Source of the DNA: Symsagittifera roscoffensis
Lineage: Eukaryota; Xenacoelomorpha; Acoela; Convolutidae
Length of the DNA: 64,000 bases
Assembly: GCF_963678635.1 (NCBI RefSeq)
Contig: NC_087066.1
Coordinates: 58,484,312-58,548,311 of the forward strand
Direction of reading: 5' to 3'
The translations under genes were made by a program, and so were the position numbers. The notes under the pieces were generated by a model. It saw only the letters and a list, made by a program, of their open reading frames with translations. It ran no database searches and was not told the origin of the DNA. Below are positions 55,335 to 64,000 of this stretch, piece by piece (position 1 is the stretch's first letter; every line of letters begins with the position of its first letter).

Positions 55335-55700
55335 TTACTGTTTTCGCTGAAGTTTTTGATTAATATGACTAACAATCGAACAATGCATAAACTGTTGAAG
55401 CAAAAATTTTAATATAAAACAGAAGAACAATCCCAGGTGACTAGTTAGTCCAAGAAAACAAAAACTAGGAAATCTGGGTAAAGCATAATAATAACCAGGT
55501 CCCTTATGCGTAGTGGACTTCACAGATCCAGCTACGTCATGTAAAATTGCATAAAGTCTTAATATTTTTGAATTTGCAAAAAAGTAGTCCATACAGGAAA
55601 TTCCATATCCAAATAGACCCCCAAAAAGATTTTTTTGGTCCATTTCTTTCAAATTTATGTTTGGGTCCAAAACAAAACAGGAACAAAGAAAGTAATTTTT
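55335..55700 (-). pseudogene. Polinton-2 E homologue, right copy
   Basis: Frame 55,335-55,670: FGGLFGYGISCMDYF, LRLYAILHDVAGS (Val where others have Ala), THKGPGYYYALPRF, FLGLTSHLGLFFCF. A small local change near the LG-TG block. Confidence 0.6.
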
Positions 55701-55759
55701 TCATTTTGTTTTTGATGAAAACTCGTGCTTAATCAAATCAAAATTTCCGAGAATTCCAT

Positions 55760-56060
55760 TCAATTTCTGAAACTTCATTTTCCACAGTGCATTCGTCAAT
55801 AATGATATAAGTTTTTCCGAAAGTTTTTCCATAAGACAAAACCGAGGGGATAAAATCAAGCAGTTTATCATACTCCTCTTTTTCCAAGTGTCTCTTTTTC
55901 TACGATATTCTATAAATTCTGTTTTTTTTAAATCTGAACGATAGCTTAGAAAAATTTTGAGTCTTCATTATGCAAATTCCACTCAAATTGAGAAGTTTGT
56001 GATTCTGTATCCAAAATTTAGTAGTTTTGTTAAGTTTCGAGATTCCAAAACTGTTAGTCG
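55760..56060 (-). pseudogene. Polinton-2 PC4-like protein, right copy
   Basis: Recognisable as the mirror of 50,803-51,099, but frameshifts in the N-terminal strands (near 55,930 and 55,885) break the frame. Confidence 0.45.
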
Positions 56061-56066
56061 ACATTT

Positions 56067-56267
56067 TTGGGACTTTTCTTGAAAGACAATATGAAAAAAA
56101 TTGAAGCGTTAAAACAAGGTTTCTGGAAAAACCAATGTTCCAACTCATACTGCTCAGCTCAAAGAAATTTCAAAAAAATGATTCAAGAAGATGAATATTC
56201 AAATTCCATGACTATAATAACATCACTCAACAAAATTTTTGAACATTACAGTTCTCAGCAAACATAA
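56067..56267 (+). pseudogene. Polinton-2 gene U (unknown)
   Basis: A frame with MKKIEALKQGFWKNQCSNSY, CSAQRNFKKMIQEDEYSN and a stop at 56,267. The first half has a mirror in arm P; the second half lies in the segment missing there. Unrecognised. Confidence 0.4.
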
Positions 56268-56303
56268 AATCTCCTAAGACTTGAGCGAGTTCTTTGAATT
56301 CGT

Positions 56304-56815
56304 TCAAAGTATAGTTGACATAGGCAATTTCTTCATGACTTCGTTCTCATTTGCAGTAAAGAGTCGTATCTGAATGTAGGGTGGCTTGTTCACACTATAC
56401 TTTTTGGTTGTGTCACACACCATTTTCTTCTTGTATGTTGCTACGTCATACACCGCATGACAGTTCGCAAGTTCCTGCTCCATGGTTGAGTCTTTGTCAG
56501 TATAGGGTTCCAATAGAGGAACGAGTCCAAGGTTTTCAGCATCGTGAATAACAGTATTACGTCTTTTCTGGTATCCTTTCTCCTTCTTTTTCACCAAGAT
56601 AGAATTGCTGGGATTTTTTGATTGGTCGATTCATTTTTTTTAGCAATTGGAAGCAAAGTTCAAAGTAAATTTTTCCGTTGTAGGGTTTTTTGGGATCAAG
56701 AAAATCTCCCAATTCTTTTGTGATTTTCAGCAAATTCAATATAGTTGGGAAGGATAAATTTTCGTGAATACATTTTTGTTTTGAGGCTCAGAGCCAACTG
56801 ATCAGTAGTAGACAT
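56304..56815 (-). pseudogene. Polinton-2 gene R (unknown), right arm only
   Basis: Starts near 56,815 (MSTTDQLALSLKTKMYSRKF). Frame breaks then lead to LLKITKELGDFLDPKKPYNG (56,557-56,739) and VKKKEKGYQKRRNTVIHDAE, NKPPYIQIRLFTANENEV (56,304-56,597). Basic, Lys-rich; no family recognised. Absent from arm P. Confidence 0.4.
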
Positions 56816-56975
56816 TTCAAAATAATGATATTTGTGAATATAAACAAATTAGGAAATTTTGATGACTCAATGTACATTCCAAATAAGGTATTATCACCTT
56901 ATATGGAATAGTGAGTAGGCGATGAACCAAATATGGACATTAAGTAGGTGTTAGAACTACTATATAAACAATTCA

Positions 56976-57518
56976 ATGATGACAAAAATCATTTTTTACA
57001 AATATTGGGTGATTGCATCTGCTATGTGTCAAGCATGTTCCACTTTTTATTCGGACTACAATGCAGAATCTCTTTTTATCTCTGCCTCAGAAAATTTTTA
57101 TGAAAAATTCATTGTCACGCAAGACTATTGCGTATCTAACCATTCATCATTCTGCCCTGTGGAAAATTGCAAGTTTCAGTTAGTGTTAATCGGATCATCG
57201 CTCGATCAAATTTTGCAAATATTAGATAAATATCATTTCACTTACCAAATTGTTGACTGTATTTATACTTTATACAAATACAGATTTTATTCCAATATTA
57301 TTTCATCAGGCGGTGAAGTTTTCAATCAATTGAACTGTGCAGTCGAACACATCTTGAAAATGTAGAATACCGGAAAAATTACCCAGCTTGGCAAAGAAAC
57401 GGTTGCTGCAAAAAGATTCAAAAGATACCATCTCAGTTCTGCTCAGAAGCTTGCATCATTTGAGACTCTTGAATCAGTTTTTTTGGAAAGGATTAAAAGT
57501 TCAAAACTCCAAGTATGA
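56976..57518 (+). pseudogene. Polinton-2 gene T (unknown)
   Basis: A 129-codon frame (MTKIIFYKYWVIASAMCQAC, YCVSNHSSFCPVENCKFQLV, EVFNQLNCAVEHILKM) ends in TAG at 57,365. The same frame stays open to 57,518 (TGKITQLGKETVAAKRFKRY, SAQKLASFETLESVFLERIK), so TAG probably interrupts a protein of about 180 residues. Cysteine-rich; divergent from R with about 160 bp between them. Confidence 0.45.
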
Positions 57519-57930
57519 ATCTGATTTGATAATACTTTTTGATTGTTTTCTTGATGTTTTTGGTTCTGTGATTAGTGAGCGTGTCCTTTTTTCTATTAAT
57601 AATTAAATATTTGCTTACAAGAGTTTTGTCAAAATTGATTTAATTTTAAAATTTTTCAACGAATAAATTTGTAATTTTTAACACCTGTGCAAAAATTAAA
57701 TCAGAGTTATTTCGCAAGATGCAAACTTTGATTTAATTTTTTTAACAAGTTTGCAAAAGTTTAATTAAATTTTTTACAAAATGTAAAAAGTGTTTTGTTT
57801 TTTACAAGTGTGCAAAAAAAATTTTTATTATTTTTGTAAGATGCAAGTTTTTTTCTCGTTTTTAGAAAACAAATGCAAAAATCTATCTTCTTTTTTTCTT
57901 AAACATATGCAAAAAACGCAAAATTTAGCG
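57519..57930. other. T/A-rich spacer, mirror of 50,191-50,560
   Basis: No gene; the TGCAAAAA motif recurs as in arm P. Confidence 0.5.
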
Positions 57931-58480
57931 TAAAACATTTGTTAATTAATTGCTGAAAATTGAAGACCTGCTGAAGAAATCAAAGAGCTGTCGAGCAGCT
58001 GAAGACTTTTGCAAGTTCTCAATGGAGCGCAAAGCTGGTCTTCTCTTGCCTCCATCACCGGTAGTTGTCTTGGTGGTTCGCTGACTGGAGTTCTTGGCTA
58101 AGAAAACCCCTCATTCTCTTCGATGGTAATTGGGTGGTCCACAGATCCCTTTCCCCAAGGAAAGAGGAAATCGTCGAATGGTTGAGCCACATATCTATAG
58201 TCAGGAGTTTCGGGGTAATTTATTTCCTCATGCTCAGCCACTTCCTCCATCACTTGCATTTCTGTAGGTTGTCTCTCTGTCATGGGTAGTTGCGTCATAT
58301 GATGATCGTTGAAATCTTTTTGCATCGCCTACACCATGTGCCAGACTTGGATTGGGATGTCCTTTCGGGCCAAAAATACTCCAGAGACTGTTTCTCGTAC
58401 TTGAATTTGTACTGGATCAGGTGAAAACTCTACAGAATACGTAAGGTTTCTGTTTTGCACTGAGAAGATCTTTTTGAACA
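57930..58480 (-). pseudogene. Polinton-2 gene Q, right copy
   Basis: Better kept than the left copy: NRNLTYSVEFSPDPVQIQVR, ETVSGVFLARKDIPIQVWHM, the shared in-frame TAG, then the 75-codon frame 58,098-58,325 with MTQLPMTERQPTEMQVMEEV, PDYRYVAQPFDDFLFPWGKG and SVDHPITIEENEG. It is transcribed away from PolB2. Confidence 0.5.
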
Positions 58481-58974
58481 ATGAGTTGTGTAAAAGATAC
58501 AAAGAAAAAACAAGGTTTACAGTTGAGAGGGAGGTAGTCGACGGAAGTTAAGTTGAATTTAAAATATTTATAGCTGAGAGAGGAGTTAGTTGACGGTAGT
58601 TAGGTTGAAAATAAAAAGATTTTTATTTAAGAGAGAGGGGTACCTTCAACTCGAATGTGTCGGTTTAACTAAACAGAATTAGTTTTCCTTATTTGGATTG
58701 AACTCGTGAACAATCAGAATTCAGCTTCCTTTTACGGAATTGTGGGACAGAAGTTGTGTCCAATCGGAAAACAAGCTCCAGTTTGGGTACTTTTACACAT
58801 GTTCATTTTTGTTCTAGTTGTCGACTCAAATCAGAAGACTTTTTAAGGACTTAAATCTTCCAAATAAGTTAAAATATACACAGAAGCAGTTGCAAAATAA
58901 ATGAACAAAAATTGTTTGCTGTAAAAATAGGAAATATTGCCGATATGACGATAAAACGATAATCAAGTAGGCGA

Positions 58975-58982
58975 TGACGTCA
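58975..58982 (+). promoter_or_regulatory. CRE-like palindrome upstream of PolB2
   Basis: TGACGTCA inside GATGACGTCATT, about 190 bp before the PolB2 start. This is the consensus for ATF/CREB-type factors; a single chance site cannot be excluded. Confidence 0.25.
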
Positions 58983-59169
58983 TTCTTAGTTCAAAAAATT
59001 TCATGATAATGGATAAAATCATTAATTTTGTTTGCCAATCAAAAATATTCAATTGAATTACACTTCAAACTTTACAATTCTTTATTTCGCAAAGAGAAAA
59101 AAGTAAGTTGTTTATTCAATTGGTACTTTAAAATTTAAAATTTGGAGCATTTCCTAAGTTTTATAGACA

Positions 59170-62100
59170 ATGCCTGCCCTTATCCGAAATGAGAAAATCA
59201 AGTGTGGAGATTGTGGAATTATGTATGTTCGCCAGCATGCAGCTCGACACCGAATGTGAAAAACAAAAAGAACATAAGTGTTCAAATTGTAATTTTTGTA
59301 CAAAAAGCAAAGAGGAGATGAACTACCACACTGTCAAGAAGCATGCTCAACAAAGTTTGAAGCAGTCGGCGGTTGATTCTTCTTGTGAACAAGAGTTTCC
59401 AAGTTATTACTCTCTCCAACAACATCGGAGAAAGGAACATGGAGCAAAACAACGGAAACTCAGTGATACTGTAGCGGACTTGAACAGAATTGTGGAGGAA
59501 GAAGGGGACGATGGCAAAAAATTAAGAAGGAACTTAGTGCCTGTCAAGGTTTCTGGTGGATACAGAGATGAAAAATGGGAGATATAAGGTATTTAATTTC
59601 CAAATGTCCACGTTAGACACTAAAATAAACAACGAGAAACTTGAAGAAGTCTTCAACAAGCTCGATTCTGCCGCAAAAATCATCATTGTTCTGGGGTTTG
59701 TTCTTCGAAGTATTGAGGATGGTGAAAATCGATATTTCTACGTCCATGAAAACATTACTTTGTTTGAAAGATCCCACTTACTGCTGTGTGCGAAAGAGGA
59801 TTTGATAACAGTTCAAGGAAAAGTAGAAAAATTTGTTTTTGTGGAGCAAGTACCCAAGAACGTCAAAACACAAAATGGAGATTCAAGTTGATCGCAAATG
59901 TGAAAATTTTTGCTGCTTTGCTGAAAAACATCCCAATGGGATGTCCGGTCTCTGTCTCATCCGAAGCTTTTACTACGACATACGCAAGTGAACTGTCTTT
60001 GATCTTTTCCGCTCGTTGGCAATGTACATGAACGGACACAATGATCTCGACTCTCACACTTCAAGATACTTTACAGATTTTATATCAAAATCTGTTTATG
60101 ATCCTTAAAGTTTTTGTGGCGTTTCAGTAGACGACTTACCTGTTGTCGCGGAAATTTTTCAAAGAAACATCTTTATATACAATTTTGATATCCAAAAAGT
60201 GAATATGTAGGAGAACTAGCTCGACGAAATATTGGAAAATTCAATAAAACAGCTAAATTACTGAGATTTAACAATCAGATCTTTCGTACAAATAATATAG
60301 ATAGTTTCTTCAAGTGCTTTCAATGCCCTAGCTGTGACATCTTTTTCCACAAATTAGACTACTTCAATCAGCATCTCTTGAGATGCAAGGATCCAGTGAG
60401 ACATATGTACCAAAAGAGCGTTTATGAGCTTCGCAAAACCTTGTTTGAAAAGCTAGAAGGATTCAATCTTCCAGTTTCTGAAAAAAAACAAGCTTGTCAA
60501 TAATCCAGCAATTTTTGATTTTGAGTAGATTTGTGTTCCTCCAGAAGAACTAAAAGAGGCGCAAATTACTACCTCGATCGGAAAACATGTATCAATTTCA
60601 GTCTCTATATCATCGAATCTGATTGATGAACCCATCTTTTTGTACAACAAGGATCCACAGAACTTGATAATCGATTTTTCTAACCAATCTCGAACTGTTG
60701 GCTGAACAAAGTAAACTGGAGATAAAAAACTTCAAGATAATGAAGCAACTTTCAATGAAATAAAGAAAAGATCTTTGATCAGCTAAAAGAACCAGGTAAG
60801 AATTATTCGAGTAATAAACTTGAGTACGAAGACGAATGCATTGAAGATCCGAAAGAAGCAGATATGTCAACGCAATTCTTGCGAATTCAGAAAAACCAAC
60901 TCATCGATTTGAAACAACATCTGGAGAGATATGTAAATACTTAACCTGCTTTTGGATTCAATAGTGGTAGATATGATTTGAATTTAATCAAGTCCTACCT
61001 AATCCCCTATGTGATTCGCGACGAAGAACAAGAAACATCAGTCATCAAAAAAAGCAAACGATTTCATTTCCTTCAAGTTTGGAGATGTACATTTTTTCGA
61101 CATAAGGAAGTTTCTGGGTGGAGCAACTACTCTGGTCTCCTTTCTCAAAGCCTATAAAGCTAGCGAAACGAAAGGATTTTTTCCCAATGATTGGTTCGAT
61201 AACCCAGACAAACTTGAAATTCCCGAATTGTCACCGTACGAAGCCTTTTTCACTAAACCTAGGAAGAACAATCCTCTAGACAATGACTTCATCGATTATG
61301 AGAAACAGTGGGCTTCGTGATCAACAAGCACTTAAAAAGCTTGAAATCAAGAAAAAGACCTGGAAGAAAAACTGAATGACTAAGTCCAAAGATTTTTTGC
61401 AGTTGTACAATAACAAGGATGTAGTTCCAATCCTGGAAACAATGCAAAAAATGATTCAGTTTTATCATAACAAGGTTATAGATATGTTAAAACTTGGATG
61501 TATATTTCTAAATCTAGCAAACAATTGTCCATACAAATCTACAAACTACAAATTTTATCCATTTTGCCAAAATGATAAAGATTTGCGTGAAAAAATTCGA
61601 GAAGACATGAATGGTGGACCTTCCATTTTTTTCACTTGAAAAGCTGTGGTTGATGCGATATTCATCAGAAACACATCAAATGTTTGTAAAAAGATAGTTG
61701 GAACTGATACAAGCCAGCTCTACCCCTTCTCAATGTGTCAAGATTGCGAACAGGACTGTACACGAGATGGGAGATTGACACTGATATGCAGAAAATCAAA
61801 GCTGGACATAATCAAACACGCAACTTTGATAACATGGTCATGTCTTTTTACCAGGAAACAAGACCAGAATTTAAAATTGAGAGTTTTTTCACATCTGCTA
61901 AACAGAAAAAAATCGGTTGTTTTAGTGTGGACGGTTATTGTGATCACTGTAAGACAGTGTTCGAAGCAATGAGATGTTACTACCACTTCTGTTCTTGTCA
62001 AGAAGCTCGTCCCTCCATAACCGACCAGGATATTCAACGAGGTAATAAGAAGAGAGAGATGGGTGATATGAGACGGGAATACATGAAAGAGAAAGATACA

Positions 62101-62440
62101 AAGTTGAAGAAATGTTGGAGTGTGCGTAGTGGGAAAATTTCCAAACAATTATGACAAGATCAAAAAACACGTCAGAACCTATTTTCCCTACAAAAGACCT
62201 CTTTCTACAGACTCCCTTCTAGCAAAAGTAAAAGATGGATCTCTTTTTGGTTGTTTTCAGTGCGGTTTAGTTTTTCCAGATGAACTGAAATCAAAATTTG
62301 CCAACTTTCCTCCAATTTTCAAAAAACTGAGGTTGCAAGAAACGATATTGGAGACTATATGAAGAATTTTGCCATCGAAAACGAAAATTATGCAAAATGT
62401 GTCTCATTTAGGGCAATAACTTATTGAACTCAAACGGATA
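59170..62440 (+). pseudogene. polB: Protein-primed DNA polymerase B, PolB2 (right copy)
   Basis: ATG 59,170 opens MPALIRNEKIKCGDCGIMYV, a first finger with HAARH; after a frameshift HKCSNCNFCTKSKEEM and CEQEFPSYYSLQQHRRKEHG add two more fingers. Then NGRYKVFNFQMSTLDTKINN, NIFIYNFDI, FQCPSCDIFFHKLDYFNQHL, the exonuclease motif IFDFE followed by TAG, IGKHVSISVSISSNLIDEPI, FFDIRKFLGGATT-like sequence in shifted frame, YEAFFTKPRKNNPLDNDFID, TDTSQLYPFSM (motif A), VDGYCDHCKTVFEAM and YYHFCSCQEARPS. Like the left copy it ends after SKFANFPPIF, so the NSxYG and DTDS half of the palm is missing. It shares the TAG, a TAA near 60,106 and other breaks with the left copy. Confidence 0.85.
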
Positions 62441-62960
62441 CAAAATACCACAAACTGAGTATCACTGATCTCTTAGAAAATTTTGCACACTGTTGGCCAA
62501 GGAACTTTGGTTGAAGAATGCAAAAAATATCAAAGTATATATTATATATTTCTTTGTTTTCAGATGTAAATCAGCTAATATTTGCAAAGACGGATAATTT
62601 TTCACTTCTGTAAATTATTGAAAGAATTCCTGAACTCAGGTTCAAGTACATGGGATCTTACCCTTCTGATAAAGTACCTCAACTAACAAAGTACTCTTTT
62701 GCAATCATCAACTCAGCTTCAAGCAATGATAGAGGGGAACACTGGATAATGATAGCTCGATTGAACAAAACTTACTGCTTTGCTGATTCTTTGGTTCGAA
62801 AAAGAACAGCCTATTCCTTTCTAACAAAAAAAAGTAAAAAAGTGTTGGCGAATGGTTCACAGAAAACTACAAAAAACTAATAATTCGTGTGAGTTTTACG
62901 CAATTTATTCAATATTTGTTCTTTTTCTAAATTCTACCAGAGAAACTTGAATAAAATTCA
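62441..62960 (+). pseudogene. Adenain-like protease remnant (Polinton-2, right copy)
   Basis: An N-terminal piece (KLSITDLLENFAHC) and a possible 54-nt intron ending TTTGTTTTCAG at 62,562, then MGSYPSDKVPQLTKYSFAII, GEHWIMIARL (catalytic His) and YCFADSL. The Cys motif (CEFYAIY) follows in another frame after 62,880, the same break as in the left arm. Confidence 0.75.
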
Positions 62961-63310
62961 TGATGTGCATGTTTTGAATTTTATAACTAATTTTATGTAA
63001 ATGTGTAGTTGTTTTTTGTAAGTGTAATTTATGGCAGTAATTGAGGCGTACTACGTTGTGTCTATATTTTGATCCACATAAGCCATCGTTATCGCAAAAT
63101 ATGTTCGTATTGATCAGATTTTGACAAACTGAACTTTGTTTTTTTTTTAAAAAAAAAAGGGTTTTCGTTGGTAGCATTGTTTGTCTGCAAAGACTTAGAG
63201 TGCTGAAACTTTCTTAATGCAAGTGAAGTACTAATGTATATTTCCTTCACGGTCAATGAAAAATGAGCTTTTTCCTCAGAAGAGGTATCGTGCGCAAAAA
63301 AAACTTCAGT
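62945..63310. other. Segment present only in arm L'
   Basis: About 370 bp replaced by about 15 bp in arm L. No gene, no terminal repeats that I can see. Includes a 9-T/10-A run near 63,140. Confidence 0.5.
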
Positions 63311-63496
63311 TTTGCTAGTGTTAATGTAGTTTTTGTTTTCTTTCTATTTTACAAGATGATGTAGTGTTTAGAGTTCTGAGAGTGTTGTTTCTTGAAAATT
63401 TCAACTTATTCTTTAGTCAATTTTCATGTCTAGATGTATATCACAATGGATGCTCCAGAATTTGTATGGTTCATTAGTGATAGTTCTTGCAAGCGT

Positions 63497-64000
63497 CCCC
63501 CTAAATCTGCTATTGATTTTATAGACTCTAAGTTCTTGATTATGATAACCTGAACACACCGACCCGAAACTGCAGCTATCAAATTCATATATACAAAATT
63601 TACGAAACAATTTCGACGCCAATTCAAATCACATTCGCCAAACTTGAGGGAAAAATCTAGTTTCACTGAAAACTTCAGAGAGTGAAATTCAAAATAGATC
63701 AAAACCAAAGAAAAATTTAGGTCGCAGAAAATGTGTATTATCCAAGCGTTTTTCCCCTTTTTGTATGCGAATGATTCAAATGATGTTTGGTTTAAATTTA
63801 GATATAAAGTATCTCAAAGCATGCTTTTTGGAGCCTGTCCTAGCAATTGATTACGCCCCAACAAAAGACAGACCCGACATGTTTGATGAAGATGTTGAGC
63901 AACAAAAGTAGCATATACTATCCGTCAGATCCTTTCAAAAACTTTTTTTGCAGCAGTTCGCTAAATTTATCTGCCTAGCATAAAATGTCCAAACATTGGC
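63497..64000. other. Right flank outside the inverted repeat; no gene seen
   Basis: Does not match the left flank. Contains no recognisable gene. Confidence 0.5.

Larger units (their letters stand above)
53435..58685 (-). repeat. Inner inverted-repeat arm P'
   Basis: Mirror of 49,383-53,423 with an extra 1.24 kb (about 56,180-57,418). It continues without interruption into L', so the right half of the palindrome shows what Polinton-2 looked like before Polinton-1 entered the left half. Confidence 0.85.
58690..63496 (-). repeat. Outer inverted-repeat arm L'
   Basis: Mirror of 1,151-5,626; carries the more complete PolB2 and protease remnants. The homology ends at TAGTTCTTGCAAGCGT (63,496). 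Confidence 0.85.

Noticed and set aside
3640-60540. Recoding of UAG as a sense codon in Polinton-2 (TAG in PolB2, Q, F, T)
   Set aside because: TAA and TGA also interrupt the same genes, including a TAA in PolB2 shared by both arms, and frameshifts are common. Ordinary decay before duplication explains it.
63413-63708. Minus-strand frames in the right flank
   Set aside because: They overlap each other in different frames, cross the palindrome boundary and match nothing recognisable.
1-64000. The whole palindrome as an assembly artefact
   Set aside because: The arms differ by many substitutions, arm-specific indels and a 43.8-kb insertion, which a simple mirrored misassembly would not produce. 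Long reads should still confirm the axis.

Overview
The window reads as AT-rich nuclear DNA of an invertebrate animal (inferred). There is no ordinary host gene, rRNA, tRNA or CRISPR array that I can support. Almost all of it is Maverick/Polinton (adintovirus-like) DNA: protein-primed family B DNA polymerases with zinc-finger N-termini, a retroviral-type integrase, an FtsK/HerA-type packaging ATPase, adenain-like cysteine proteases, a double-jelly-roll major capsid protein, a minor capsid protein and a basic core protein. Most genes are broken, so this is an endogenous, decaying locus. The species cannot be told from sequence alone.

Large-scale layout. The window is one giant imperfect inverted repeat with its axis at about 53,429, an 11-nt loop. 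Left arm L (1,151-5,626) pairs with right arm L' (58,690-63,496). Left arm P (49,383-53,423) pairs with right arm P' (53,435-58,685). L+P and P'+L' are two head-to-head copies of the same half of an element here called Polinton-2: protease and PolB2 in L, then accessory genes and packaging ATPase in P. Capsid and integrase genes are absent from both halves. A second element, Polinton-1 (5,627-49,382, about 43.8 kb, AG...CT termini, terminal inverted repeats of 294 and 192 bp), sits inside the left arm between L and P; the right arm has no such insertion.

Polinton-1, left to right: left TIR with a minisatellite; PolB1 copy 1 (minus strand); a chimeric block that includes DNA from outside the element; PolB1 copy 2 (minus); then a five-unit array (about 14.3-41 kb) of an accessory cassette, A(-) / divergent promoter / B - C/D - E - F - I - H - J - ATPase - S. 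It is followed by two copies of a K-integrase region, the minor capsid gene, core protein, major capsid and protease, and the right TIR. Different array units keep different genes intact: E and F in unit 1, B in units 3 and 4, the ATPase in unit 3.

Polinton-2 carries diverged homologues of B, E, F, J and ATPase in the same order, so both elements belong to one lineage that shares an accessory module. B looks like a PC4-type single-strand DNA-binding protein. E is an unknown family with HDAAG and GPGY motifs. F has a DxE motif resembling a DEDD exonuclease. In a live element the polymerase, the PC4-like protein and F would serve replication, ATPase, capsid proteins and protease would serve virion assembly, and the integrase insertion. 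Here the shared breaks show that decay largely preceded the duplications.
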